Assembly: GCA_014058105.1 (NCBI GenBank)
Contig: JACGCM010000715.1
Coordinates: 620,001 to 684,000 of the forward strand
Source of the DNA: Kingdonia uniflora
Taxonomy: Eukaryota; Streptophyta; Magnoliopsida; Ranunculales; Circaeasteraceae
Length of the DNA stretch: 64,000 nucleotides
Direction: 5' to 3'
Shown: positions 22,021 to 33,599 of the stretch, piece by piece
Numbering within the stretch: position 1 is the stretch's first letter
How the letters are laid out: each line of letters starts with the position of its first letter
Made by a program: the position numbers and the translations under genes
The notes under the pieces: generated by a model
Database searches by the model: none
Told to the model about the DNA's origin: nothing
Seen by the model: only the letters and a program-made list of their open reading frames with translations

Positions 22021-22379
22021 AGTTGGAACGTGTTCTCTACCCCCAACAACCATCCATATGTAAATAGGTGTCCCAGGAGTTCTTTTATGCATATTCATCA
22101 TTACAGAATAGTCTTGGACCGATGAAATTGAGCATGCACAACCATGAACGAAGTATTGCTTAGAGTTTTGATAATGGATTTTGCTTATTTGTTCAAGGAT
22201 TCTAACGAAATCAATAAATGATGCTTGCGCTACAATCTCGGTCATTTTTGTATTTTCTCCTATATAACTAATTATTGATCAATTTTTTGGATATACGATT
22301 CCCCTCTCCCAAAATGAACGATGATATAAAGTTCAACTCTAGCCATATCAGACAGTAAATATTTGAGATAAACGACATA

Positions 22380-22575
22380 AACCATTGATATATATTAAGT
22401 TACAATACAAATGATAAATAACATAAAACAAATAATAAATAACACAAAATAAATGATAAATAACACAAAACAAATGATAAATAGGCCATGACAAATGATA
22501 AATATGCAATGACAAATGACAAGTGCATGATATAGAGTTACACAAATGACAAATAGATGATATAGAGTTAGATGA
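22380..22575 (+). repeat. ACAAATGATAAATA tandem repeats
   Basis: About nine units of 18-20 bp built on ACAAATGATAAATA, the inverted form of the motif scattered through the MULE introns. It lies just upstream of the transposase N-terminal exon. Confidence 0.85.
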
Positions 22576-22599
22576 ATAGAAATAGTACAATTGATAAAT

Positions 22600-23726
22600 A
22601 TGAAAGATCGTACGACAAACTCAATAACCATCTAGTTCAGATAATGCAGATGGTATTAAATGGTACACCTCAAGAATTTCGTTTACCTTCTGGGTCCTCA
22701 ATCGACTGAGAAGAAAACTTATGTGAGTTCTGAGATGCAAACTTACACAACAGACATAGATAATATTTGAGAAAAGACAAAGAAAAGAATGGTACCGAAA
22801 GAAAAGTTATGCGAGGATTTCAAAGGGAGAAAAATTACAGGAACGTTAAGGACAAAGAGAAGCTTTCAGGAGAAGCAGAAGAAGAGGTTTTTTTGAAGAA
22901 GATTAAGGTCAAAATTACATGGTATGGTACGAAATGGTTTTGGATTGGTGAAAACTTTCCCGCTTAATTACTGTAGAATAATTGAGACCTTACTTTACAT
23001 TTAATACATCAAACAATATAAAAATATGTTGTCAATAGGATGTCAAAATATGTGATAGTAGGTTTGCAGGGGTGGGGCCAATGTCGATTGAGAATTTTGG
23101 TATCGATTTTGGGAAAAATGTATTCCCGTATCGACTTGAGGAAGATTATTATAACTTGTATTTATTTGGTCAATTTTTGTTAATAAGAAAAAGTCCCATA
23201 AAATAAGTTAAACTTGGATTGTTGGTAACAATACCTTGCCTGGATCTAAACGTTAGAGGTTCAAACCTTCATATTTGTTTTGAAAAAAATAAATAAATTT
23301 TTTATTATAAAATACACTACTAAAAAAATTGCTCCTGTGGAGGGCCCAATTTTAAATCTTGTCTTGGGCCCCTAAACCTCAGGGATAGCTCTAAACTACC
23401 TCCATCAAAGGTACACAACGGATGTCTGTGATGTGACTAATTTTAATTTTTAGATGGCACTCCTAAATTTGTATACTATTGTGCAACTCCCAACTAGTAA
23501 ACACTATTCTTAAACCCAAGTAATACAAGCAAATACTACCATATTCTTCCTTTGGTGTGAGAGTGTAAATTCTCAAACTCACCCCTTAAAATGATTTGAA
23601 AAGGGGTGTAAATTTGAATTGACTCTCACACCCGGCTTTGAGTGAGAATTCACATACTCTAGCTGTTTTTCACTTTTTGTAAGAAAATATTCATTAACTA
23701 AAACCTCAAAGGTAGTGTATTGGTTA
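22600..23726. other. Non-coding flank between the MULE region and hAT element A
   Basis: No gene. The 22767-22967 open frame is Lys/Glu-rich and probably incidental. A B-box-like GGTTCAAACC at about 23250, followed by an A-rich tail, hints at a SINE, but no A box is convincing. Confidence 0.35.
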
Positions 23727-24347
23727 CAGTGGCGGATCCAAGATTTTTGGTGGGGGGAGGGGCGAGTCAAAGTCAACAAGTCAAAGTCAAAGTCAAATTT
23801 TTATAATAATTGCTAGAAACATGAGAAAGGATAACCAAAATAAAACAATCATTTAAAGTGCAATTGCTACAGAAAAGAGAAATAATTTACCAAATATTTC
23901 GAAGAGACTATTTGGAGCAGTTAACACTTAGAATATGAACGTTGTGAAGACCGCCAAGAATAGCTGCAGCCAACTTTGAGCGGAAGGGGTTCCATACTCT
24001 GTATTCAATCTTTGTGACATCTTCAGCCTGAAAAGAAAGAATGAAGGACAAAGGATTAAAAATCAAGTAAAAAAGTCCATAACGCTAAAGTATAGTTTGC
24101 ATCAGAGAAGAATAAATTGCAAATATACTTCCATAACATAGTAAAGCCTAAGTGAAATATTACAATGCTAAAAACTCTAGAAACACTCAACATCATGGTC
24201 ATAGCAAACATATAAACACCCTACATTGGTAAATCAACAAAATGACTAAATGTGACATAAAGCTAGAGTAATTAACATTACAAAATCACAAAATGAATAA
24301 AAATGAAAATTTTACCTGAATAGATCATATCAAAGATACTTGATTTC

Positions 24348-26871
24348 TCATATTGGTCCTCGACGCGGCCTCATCTTCTGAAACCGTTGCATAATTGCCT
24401 CATTTTCAGCTTCCTTGAAAATTTCTTTCTCAATGTATGTAACTAAACAATCATTCAGCCATTCATCGCTCATTCGACTATACAACCGAGTCTTTATGAT
24501 ATGCATAGCAGAAAATACTCATTCAACAGTGGCAGTAGCAACCGATAAGATTAACGCCAATTTTAGAAGCAAAAAAACTAACTGGTGAATAAGATTTTTT
24601 TGAGTCTGAACCATCTTCTTCGCAAGGTTGAGAATTCCAATCACTTCTGAAAACCTATTATCCGTCTGCACATCCATTATATGCATGTCAAGCTCATCCT
24701 CAAGCGTGCTAAGATCGAATCGTGAAAGATCAGCCGGATAAAGACGAGCAAGGTTTAGTAACTTCTGCTTGTCAAAGGCAGAAAATGAATTTGAGGGATT
24801 CAAACATGCTAAGCCAAGAAACAACTCTGTATTCGCCTCACTAAAGCGATCATTCAACTCTCGAAACTGATGATCTATTACGGTGTAAACATATCCATAA
24901 CGATAGTGTTTTATATTTGTGATTATTTCGATATTGCGTCGAGATCAACCCCGTGCTACAAAGTTAGCTTCCATATCAGGAACAATGACATTATGCTCAT
25001 AACAAAAAGAAGAGACTTCATCAAACAATTTTTCCCACCCATTGTCTCTCATGTCTTGTAACTTTTTCTTGCACACTTTTACTAAAGAAACGGCATTCAC
25101 GATATCTTGATCTTTTCTTTGCAATGCTTGAGACAAGCTATTTGTCATGCCTAAAAGTTTCTTCATCAAATGCATATTTAAGATAAAATCAAAAGTTGGG
25201 AGTGATTCCAATAAAGCCTTTGCTTCACCTTTATGATCCGAGTGTGCGGGGGCTAATTCAATGATCTCAAGGACATCAAGCATAGAAGAGAACATTAGAA
25301 TCAAGTTAGTTAACGTTCCATAATGTGAGCCCCAACGAGTATCTCCAGCTCGTTTGAGATTAGTTTCCTGGTTTAAACCTTTTCCACTTTGAAGTTTACC
25401 TTTCCTGAGTTTTTCAATAACTTTAGCACTATATTTCTCGCGGAGAATGTCGAGCCGCTTGCAAGATGCTCCCATGATATTCATCACCTTTGAGACCAAA
25501 TTAAATAACAAATCCATTTGGGCGTGATTCTTTGCAACAGCAACAAGTGCTAATTAAAGTTGATGGGAAAAGCAGTGAATAGAAAATACAGATTTATTTT
25601 CTTGTAATATTAGAGCTTTAAGACCATTATACGCACCTTGCATGTTGCTTGCGCCATCATATCCTTGTCCACGAACACTTGATAAGTTCAATCCATGTTC
25701 AGACAATAAGCCTTCGAGTGCCGCCTTCAAAGATAATGTTGTAGTTTCCATAACATGAACAATTCTAATAAAACGTTCAATAATACATCCATCTGTATTC
25801 ACATACCTCAAAACAACCGCCATTTTCTCTTTTATTGATATGTCCCGCGATTCATCCACAATACAGCAAATAACTCATCTCCGAGATCATGAATAATAGC
25901 TTTAGTCGTTTCTACCGCGGCGGCATTCACAGGATCTTTCTGAATATCAGCTGCAATCATCATATAATTTGCGAGGGCATTCTCAAGAACATGTTCATTT
26001 ATTTCTTTGCTGTGTGCAGCGGTATATCGTTACAATTCAAGAAAGTTCCCTTGGTTGATAGATTCTTCTGATTCATCATGGCCTCGAAAAGCTAAGCCTT
26101 GACGCAAAAGAAACGTGAAACAATCAAGCGTTGCTTGTAGACGAATGCGATTCTTCTTTCGCTCTTTGCTTACTCCTTTTTCATAATTTGTAATAAAGCT
26201 CTGATCCGGATTCAGCAAATTTCGAGCCTTTATATATGCCTTGTTGTGTGCACTATTTGACCCTCCAACATGAGTTTTAAATTTACTTTTGTTTTTCCAA
26301 CCTTGAAAACTCTTTCTTACAAAAGTTTCACAACTGCCTTGCAGTCCTTTACCTTCAGAAAAAAGGTAACAGTACAAGCAAAAAATAGAATTTGAATGGT
26401 TACTGTATTCCAACCACTTAGGGCCTTCTTTGTACCACTCTACATGAAATTGTCAACCATTTGTCACGGGAAACTATCATTTTTAGGCTAACATGGACCA
26501 TTCAATAGATACTTTCTTCGAATAGAATCCCGATCGTTAGGATGGTAATCTAAAATTGGAGTTCGTAAACCAGGATCTGCCGAAAGAGCTTCTAAGTCAA
26601 CATCTATACGTCCCCGTTTTAAGCTAGGTTGAGGTAAGTCAAGTAACTCGTTATTGTCTAAAGGTGAAGGAGATTCTAAACCAGGAGGTACCAAGTCAAC
26701 TTCTATGCGGATGCGGCCCTGCTTCAAACTAACATTCGTAGGAATAGGATTATCCGCCAAGACAACATTTACATGATCTTGCATTGGGTTTGAAACTATA
26801 TTGCTAGCTTGATTATTGTCAAAAGGAGGAGTCTTGGATTTATACTTATAAAAGTTAAGCATAGATTGCAT
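24348..26871 (-). pseudogene. hAT transposase A (TTF zinc finger, DUF4371, hAT C-terminal)
   Basis: Read on - from 26871: a basic N-terminus (MQSMLNFYKYKSKTPP) and the LRTPILDYHPNDRDSIRRKY then LLNGPC block typical of plant TTF-type hAT proteins. The zinc finger follows (FCLYCYLF, WKNKSKFKTHVGGSNSAHNK). The DUF4371 region has MDESRDISIKEKMAVVLRYV and GQGYDGASNMQG (two catalytic Asp). Then come KRAGDTRWGSHYGTLTNL and the dimerisation end KLALILSVATATVE, VFSAMHIIKTRLYSRMSDEW, ending RPRRGPI at a TGA (24348-24350). Stops after LLNGPC, within PVTNG and in ATVE*VFSAM (probably an Arg codon changed to TGA), together with frame breaks near 25540 and 25880, make it non-functional. Such proteins are often annotated as zinc finger MYM-type protein 1-like. 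Confidence 0.88.
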
Positions 26872-26950
26872 AGCTGCTACAAGAAATCAAATCATCACTT
26901 AACTCAAACAAATCAATCTCTCCACAATACACTATAAATTAGAAATATTA

Positions 26951-27118
26951 TGATCCATAAAAATCAGATTATCATTCATAGACATTAAAAATCAGATTAT
27001 CATCCATAGACATTAAAAATCAGATTATCATCCATGGACCATAAAAATCATATTATCATCCATAGACCATAAAAATTATATTATCATCCATAGACCATAA
27101 AAATCAGATTATCATCAA
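26951..27118 (+). repeat. 30-bp tandem repeat, about six copies
   Basis: Units of roughly 28-30 bp read CATAAAAATCAGATTATCAT followed by CCATAGAC. They lie in the 5' region of the hAT A transposase gene. Confidence 0.85.
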
Positions 27119-27710
27119 GACATCAACACCCCTAATTTATAAAAGAATCAATTAAATTGAGATATGAGATATGAGAAAATGACTTACTGAGGTTAATAGC
27201 AATATTGAAAACTTAAGAAGTGATCCAATATTCCCTAATGCAATTAGTTCTACAATCAGTAAAGATTAATTTAGGGATTTGACCATTTGGGGATAAACAA
27301 AATAATGTATTTGAGAGAGAGAGACTCAAATAAAGAGAGAGAGGAAGAGGGAAGCTCACCACTGATTTGGGAGAGAAGGTTTTGCCTTTCTCTTTGGTTT
27401 AATTGGAGCTTCAATTCAAGCTTGGAGAGTTGGAGGAGATAAAAATCTAATTTGGGAAGAGGAGACTTGTTTTTCTCTTTGGTTAGCTTTTGATTATTGG
27501 TCCTCAATTACAAAATTGCCCCCTTAAACTTTGGATTATTGAGTAGGCAAGTGATGGTATTTTTTATAATGAAAAATATCAGGGTGGGCAAAAATATAGA
27601 TGTAAGCATAATGTCTGGAATCTGAAAATATTTTACCTATCAAAATCAAAGCTCAATTTTTTTGAGGGTGGGTGGCTGCCTACCCTCAGCTCTACCTACA
27701 TCCGCCACTG

Positions 27711-28777
27711 ATTGGTTCTAATAACATTCAACATACAAGAGATCCAATATAAAAAGTCCTACTTGATATGAGATTCAAACAACAACAGTGAGCAATAGCA
27801 AACCAAGAATCACAAACAACCTGCTCAACATGTCCCCCACCGGCCATCTGGAGTAGATGACGAACTTCAAGCATGATACCATAAATGATACGAACAACCT
27901 GCTTAACATGTCCCCCCGTGCCAGTCATCTGGGGTAGATGACAACATGATACCATAAATGATAGTACGGGCAACCTCATAGTGACAACTGCAATTTTTTC
28001 CAGCAACCAACGGTGGTTGAGCAAACCCTCCAACCCCGTTGTAAACCCACATCTTTTCGAGGGGGCGATTACCCCTCATGAAGTGGTACTTCCACCGGTG
28101 GAATATACCATAGTAAATCCCAAAGGAAAAATCACGCCTCTTACAGGGAGAGGAAGAAGGTGAGTGACTACGCCATGTCAAACAGTTCATATCCACAATT
28201 ACACGCATCCCAGGCCACTGTTGTATCCAAACCATAACATCGAAGTAGGCACGAAACGGATCCTCGTGATGAAACATTTATTTATGATATATGCACATAG
28301 CAAAAACATATTCAAAACATGAATTTGAAAGAATTTTTTCTTGTTCTTCTTCTTCTTCTTCATCTTCTTCGTCATCGTTGCCGCTTTCTTCGTCACCTTC
28401 ATCTTCTCCATAGTTTAGGGATGTAAAAGAAGTCAAGGGTTTGCACTTGACAACACCAAAATTCCAAAAATACTAATTAATTAACAAACCCTATACTCAC
28501 CTTCACGCTGAGCAACGATCAACAGGAACACCACCACCAAAGAATTTTAGGGATAGGAAATGAGAAGCCCTAAAAAAATCATACCCAAAGATCCAATTCG
28601 ATGTTCAAACCCCCAAAGACAGTCAATTGAGAATCAAAAACTGAATCCAACAACACCAAATAATAGATCTGGATATTTCAGTAACTTGCAAGCCAATTTC
28701 ATACTCAAAAACACTAGATTTTTCCCAAACTTTTGTTGTGCTTTTGGGCCGTTGAAACCCCGTTTTCATAATCCTTA
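27711..28777. other. Flank between hAT A and the PIF element; possible gene remnant on -
   Basis: On -, frames at 28411-28330 (an acidic run GEDEGDEESGNDDEEDEE in one frame) and 28277-28000 (FRAYFDVMVWIQQWPGMRV, WVYNGVGGFAQPPLV) look protein-like, with frame shifts and a local duplication at 27790-27950. I do not recognise the protein. It may be a decayed host gene. Confidence 0.3.
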
Positions 28778-28930
28778 GAGCATCTCTAGCACGGTTTGGG
28801 TTTGTTAACTCACACCCAAACTCAAACGCTCCTAGCAGTCAAATTTCGAGTATGGGTTTGAGGACATGGACATGTCAGAGCCAAACTGGATTTGAGCTCC
28901 TCAAACTTAAAAAAATATATGAGTTTGGCG

Positions 28931-28962
28931 GTCTTTTGAATACCGCGCGGTATTCAAAAGAC
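28931..28962. repeat. Perfect 32-bp palindrome
   Basis: The left half is GTCTTTTGAATACCGC and the right half is its exact reverse complement, with no loop. It lies about 155 bp inside the PIF left end. Confidence 0.95.
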
Positions 28963-29233
28963 TACTTATCCATTTTGCTTGGTTGAGCTCTCCCTGGCTA
29001 TTTCTTCTCTCCCTAACCCAGTTGCAGATCCGAGAAGAGAACCTCTACGCAGTCCTCAAATGGCAAACTCCGGCACCAGCAGTAATAACTCAAAACTGTC
29101 GACCCCATCCTCCTATAACCCACCTTCTACACCATTCTCCCAATACCCATTATCATAATTCGCTCCATACCTCTACCACAACCAATCTCAATTTCAATCT
29201 CACTTCCAATTATAAACTCCACCTCCGTTTATC

Positions 29234-30629
29234 ATGTCGCAAGGGGATACCTTCAGAGGACAGTATCAAAATCCCTTTACACTCTCTCAACTGCAACCTC
29301 AGGCGTTTAGCCCGTACTATCAATCCTATTCGATCACTCAACCTCAAGGTTTTCAATCACCAAATTACTTTCAAAACTACCTATTCCATGGTGAATCTAC
29401 TCAGCACAATCAAAGTGGCGCAAATACGCCAATACCTGTTAAAGCGGCGGCGCTCGAGAAAGAAAAAGAAAAGGAAGAAAGAAAAGAATACTTTCAAAAC
29501 AAAGACAAAACGTGCAAGTGCTGAAAGATGCTGAGTTTTTGGACGAAGTGGATAATGTTGGACTTCATTGGACGGATGTGGACTTCACGTGTCTCGCAAG
29601 GGCCTGGGTAACAGCTTATGTCCAGACTACGAGCCGCACAAATGGCTTTACTTTCTATTAAAAGGTCAGCAATGCCTTTAACAGAGACCCCAAGTGCCCC
29701 ACGCGATGAACATCTGGGTCGACCAAAGCTCAGTGGTATCCCCATAATGCACAATGTGTGGCATACAAGGGGATAGTTGCTCAAGTACAATTTTGGCACG
29801 AGAGTGGGAAACCCGGTGTGCTGAGTTTTTAGACGAGACAGATGATGCTGGACTTCATTGGACGGATGTGGACTTCATGTGTCTCGCAAGGGCATGAGTA
29901 ACGGCTTCTAACTAGACTACAGGCTGTACAAAAGGGTTTTACTTTCTATCAAAAGGTCAACATTGCCTTTAACAGAGACCTCGAGTGCCCCACACGACGA
30001 TCATGTGGGTCTACCAAAGCTTAGTGGTATCCCCTTAATGCATAATATGTGGCGTACAAGGAGATAGTTGCTAAAGTACAATTTTGGCACAAGAGCGGGA
30101 AAATTGATGAAGATCGAGTATGTTATAATTTCCTTTAACTCAATTTCATTTATTTTTTTGGATATACACGTTATTTATTTGTATTTGGAAATTTTGTGAA
30201 TTGTAGGAAAAAGATGCACACAAGATCTATTAAGGTATAAATGGCGGTAATGACTTCAAACACCGTGAAGCGTATAAGATTTTAACGCGAGAATTGCGAT
30301 GGGCCAACCTAAAGAATGATGGGTTGAACCATGCGGGGAATGTACCAAGAAATATAGCCAGGAGAACATCTCACAATTCTTTTATGGGGTGCTCGGTCAT
30401 ATCAAACAATCTATTGAAGGACCCCGATGACCCACCTACACCTCATTCCGTTCCTCAAAATTCTGAATTAGATGATTCATTGTATGAGGGTGAAACCAGG
30501 CCAATCGGCCAAAAACTCTTTAGAAAAAGTCTTTCAACACAAAAGGCCTTAGATGAGGTTATTACATCTGGTAGTGGTATCCAAACAATGCTTAAGGAAA
30601 TGAGGTTGGAGAAGAGACAAGCGAAATAA
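29234..30629 (+). pseudogene. PIF/Harbinger ORF1 relic (Myb/NAM-like)
   Basis: It starts with a Gln/Ser/Tyr-rich N-terminus (MSQGDTFRGQYQNPFTLSQL) and a Lys/Glu-rich stretch. The Myb-like part follows in shifted frames (LHWTDVDF and CLARAWVTAY-like, then GIPIMHNVWHTRG-like). The C-terminal part reads AHKIY-like, then FKHREAYKILTRELRWANLK and QKLFRKSLSTQKALDEVITS, ending in TMLKEMRLEKRQAK with a TAA at 30627-30629. Plant PIF elements carry such an ORF1, whose product binds DNA and assists the transposase. Multiple frameshifts and a 290-bp internal duplication show it is inactive. Confidence 0.6.
29530..30115 (+). repeat. 290-bp tandem duplication inside ORF1
   Basis: The segment starting GCTGAGTTTTTGGACGA at 29530 recurs at 29820 (GCTGAGTTTTTAGACGA). 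The copies stay alignable to about 30110, with roughly 10% differences by eye. Confidence 0.88.
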
Positions 30630-31269
30630 GAAAAGGAAAGAAGAAGAGTAGAAGCAAATTAACAATGGCAAGCTAAAATAGATTTGAAACAAGCAAGGGA
30701 AGATCGTAAAATCATGGATAAAAACCTGAGTAATCATTCTGGACATGTATTGCAATATATTTGTAAAGGCAAGCTGAGGTCATGGAACGTCTGGCTAAGA
30801 GGGGCGGACCAGGTACCAGTTTAGGTGATTAAATGTAATTTAACTTTGCTGAAGAGAGAAGTTTTCTTTCCAAGAATGTAGTTTACCTTTTAATAATGTA
30901 TTTGCTTAAATAATATACTTTGTTAATAAAGAATGTAATCTTTTTTTTGAAATGTTTATTTCTGAGAATATTGTGCTAAAGTAAATACAAGATTAATATA
31001 TTATCAAAAACTTGTTCAATAAGCTTGTACGGCAATAAACATTAAATTACATCAAGAACACCCAGATAATACTTGATTGCAACACTAGGAATGAAGATTT
31101 CCCTTCACGAACCACAAATGCTCGATTAGATCATCCTTTAAATAAAAGTGTAGTTCTCGACTTCGAATGCAGTTCATTTTTATTATAACAGCTTCTATTG
31201 TTCCGCATTCGCATACAATATTGAACTGTTCGCCTTCGATAGTTAAGGGATTGTCTGGATTGTAACCTA
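30630..31269. other. Gap between the convergent PIF genes
   Basis: Remaining ORF1 3' sequence and AT-rich spacer. Nothing else is seen. Confidence 0.4.
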
Positions 31270-32418
31270 AATATGATGGGAATGAACATCATTCCTCTTC
31301 GACGATCATATTGTACATTATCATGCACGCTTTCATGATATTATTCAAAACCTTGGGTTTCGACAATTTAGCCAGATTTTTTACAATATTGAACCGTGAT
31401 TGGAAAATCCCAAACGCCCATTCTAAGTCTTTTCGATAACTTTATTGTTGTTGAGCAAAAAAAAAAATGGTTTTGCTGTTATCCGATTGGATATGATTTG
31501 GACAAGTATTCCTTATTTGGGGTATATATCATCCGCTAGGTAATAACCCATATCATAAGCTTTTCCGGTAATTATATAATTGCAAAGCGGAGCGATACCA
31601 TCGGCCAGGTCGGTGAAAAGATGTGATTGTTGTAAGACATTAATATCATTGTTAGACCCTGGTAACCCAAAAAAAGTATGCCAAAACCAAAGGTCGTGTG
31701 AAGCTACCGCTTCAAGAATCAAAGTTGCATTCGGGGAATGACCAATAAATTGACTGTGCCAAGCTATGGGATAATTTTTCCATATCCAATGCATGCAATC
31801 AAGGATTCCTAACATACCAAAAAATCTTCGTGACTCTCCTATCGCTTTTAACCTTTTGACATCGACCGCGTTTGGTGCTCAAAGATATTCCTCGCCAAAA
31901 ATTTATATAACCGCAATACAAAATCTTTCCAAACTTAACAAGGTTGTGTTTTCTCCTATTCTCAAATACTCATCAAAAAGATCTGCCGCGACACTGTAGC
32001 TTAAAAAACGTAGTACCGCGATTACCTTTTGGTATGGTGATAACCCTATAGCTTTTGTATTGTTTAGTTTTTGGACAAAGTAATGATCATGTGCAACTAC
32101 TGCATCGAATATACGCATAAACATTTGTCTACTCATATGAAAACATCGCCAAAATTTATTCGGCTCATATATGCACCCCGGGTTGAAGTAGTCCCGCATA
32201 ATATTGCAATTCCCCAATTCGTGATCTCACATTTTTTTCTTATTCTTAGGACCCATGACGCTCCCGCGATGACTCAAAGTTGCATCACGTACTACTAGGT
32301 TCATTACATTTTGGTGCATAACAGCCATTGCCGTCGCACAATCAAACATAAGATCGTCAGAGGAGGATGATACACGTGAAGGATCATCAATGGATAAAAA
32401 GGATGATGATGAAGACAT
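31270..32418 (-). pseudogene. PIF/Harbinger DDE transposase relic
   Basis: Read on - from the ATG at 32418 (MSSSSSFLSIDDPSRVSSSS). The N-terminal part (DYFNPGCIYEPNKFWRCFHM, SPYQKVIAVLRFLSYSVAAD, LFDEYLRIGENTTL) matches plant HARBI1-like nucleases. The core has MLGILDCMHWIWKNYPIAWH (first Asp), LEAVASHDLWFWHTFFGLPG, SNNDINVLQQS (second Asp) and YDMGYYLADDIYP. The C-terminus near 31420 reads RKDLEWAFGIFQSRFNIVKN (catalytic Glu) and ends near KACMIMYNMIVEEE. Stops follow NKKKM, FCIAVI, GEEYL and IYPK. Intact proteins are about 400 residues, and almost the whole length is recognisable. Confidence 0.88.
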
Positions 32419-32509
32419 TTGAGGCTCTGGAGTTAAGAGAATGGTGTTGAAGGTGAAGGAGGAACAAACAAAAAGAAAAGAGAAGTGTAAAAGGATAAAG
32501 GGAAGAAGA

Positions 32510-32626
32510 ACTAGTGGTTGTGGGAGATCAGTGGTGGTGTCGGTATTCTTTTTACCGCGCAGTGTTTTAATTACTGCGCAGTAAAAGGAACACCGCCGCC
32601 ACCACTGATATCCCACAACCACTAGT
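32510..32626. repeat. 54-bp inverted repeat with 9-nt loop
   Basis: The arms 32510-32563 and 32573-32626 begin and end ACTAGTGGTTGTGGGA and its inverse. About 46 of 54 positions pair. The loop-proximal part contains CCGCGCAGT / ACTGCGCAG. It lies 106-222 bp from the PIF-like end at 32732. Confidence 0.92.
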
Positions 32627-32732
32627 ACCTCTTATGGGTCCTTTACAGCGACTATTTTTGGCATCCCAACGGCTAGTTTTGGCATCCCAACAACTATTTT
32701 TTGCTTTATATAAATGTGGGTTGGCGATGCTC

Positions 32733-33599
32733 TAATAATAGGTTATCTACTTCAACTCAACAATACCGAGTTTTTCAACTCTAACACAGGATTCTTCAGT
32801 GATATTTGGCTGGAATGAAGATTGTGCCCTGGCCGTATTCTGGCAATATTTTGTTGATAATCCACCTCTCCGACAACTCAACTTTAATTAATTATAGAAT
32901 CGAGTTCACGTCCAATTCAGGGAATACACGAAACTTCAATACCCTCCTGGAGATTTATACAACAGGTAGAATATTCTTAAGGTTAAATGTGATGAGTTTC
33001 ATAAGATACTGAAGAGTATTGATAGACGGGTCGGAGGTGTTCCACTAGCCTATATTTTGTGCGAAACCGGAGACGAATGGTATGAGAAATACAACCAGTC
33101 GTTCCCGACCGAGACTCCATATGATATATTTTTATCGGAACTATGTCCCACCTGATAAGTTTCCTACAAATTACCAACTTTTCAACAATGGACGGGATTC
33201 GCTCCCCATTATTAAATGGTCCGAGTTTAATCCCTACATCAGTCGTAAATGATGAATTAAGTTTAATTGTATATGTTTGAGTTTTATTTTGTGCATAAAA
33301 CTACTATTTTAAGAATTGTAATTGCATTTCTATTTAAATTCAATACTATTTTTTTTTATCAATATTGATTTATATAAAGAAATGGGACATCAGGTCGTAC
33401 AAATACTTATATAGAGAAACAAAAGTCTACAATATAAATAGTTCAACACTGATGTACACAATAAAAATTTACGTCTACAAAAGCACTCATCTTACACCTA
33501 TATCTACTAAGATGGGCCAATATCATCTCCAGTATCCCGCCCCATGTGGCTACTACCGGCTCCCCTGGTTTGCGGACCATGTCCATAGATCCCCTGCTT
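32733..33599. other. Start of the second PIF-like part
   Basis: A frame on + at about 32985-33140 (EFHKILKSIDRRVGGVPLAY, ILCETGDEWYEKYNQSF) looks protein-like but is not recognised and ends in stops. The rest is AT-rich. Confidence 0.3.

Larger units (their letters stand above)
18533..22245 (-). pseudogene. MuDR-type (MULE) transposase relic
   Basis: Read on - from 22245: an N-terminal part (MTEIVAQASFIDFVRILEQI, ending near VPTPTSRVG), then after a nested insertion an acidic part with a tandem SEPMVV-like peptide repeat (20830-20560). Next comes the MuDR N-domain (LMNFYDFNKGFNIGDVY-like, then NYSWRIYAARLLGS near 20200 and YVNIIYKVAWAAKEKV near 20000). The transposase core follows: RFIRCFWCFGA at 19640, then RLIVVIDNFFLKGRYK with the first catalytic Asp at about 19570 after a frameshift, then VICDKNPRILNALPKVFP at 19370. 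The C-terminus has MNHVESWNKVIILVRDLP and a SWIM zinc finger (CWWQTMGIPCEHG, ending at about 18590). Stops follow RTGRNHF and GRYK, so it is inactive. Introns contain the TTTGTCATTTG motif. Confidence 0.85.
16000..22600. mobile_element. Mutator-like (MULE) region with Ulp1-like and MuDR-like genes
   Basis: A Ulp1-type cysteine protease relic on + (16065-17347) converges with a MuDR-type transposase relic on - (18533-22245). MULE subgroups that carry a Ulp1-like gene beside the transposase are known in plants (Kaonashi-type). The motif TTTGTCATTTG recurs through the introns of both genes. Terminal inverted repeats and the 9-bp target duplication were not found, so the limits are approximate. 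Confidence 0.6.
23727..27710 (-). mobile_element. hAT transposon A (ZMYM1/TTF-type), complete ends
   Basis: The left end reads CAGTGGCGGATCCAAG and the inverse of the right end reads CAGTGGCGGATGTAGG, giving an 11-bp perfect terminal inverted repeat. ATTGGTTA (23719-23726) and ATTGGTTC (27711-27718) flank it, a 7/8 match to an 8-bp target duplication as hAT elements make. The length is 3984 bp, with a single transposase gene on -. The ends are intact although the gene is broken. Confidence 0.9.

Noticed and set aside
22348..22631. Ile/Tyr/Cys-rich frames on -
   Set aside because: They are artefacts of the ACAAATGATAAATA tandem repeat.
23160..23310. Possible SINE with GGTTCAAACC and A-rich tail
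   Set aside because: No convincing A box and no target duplication.
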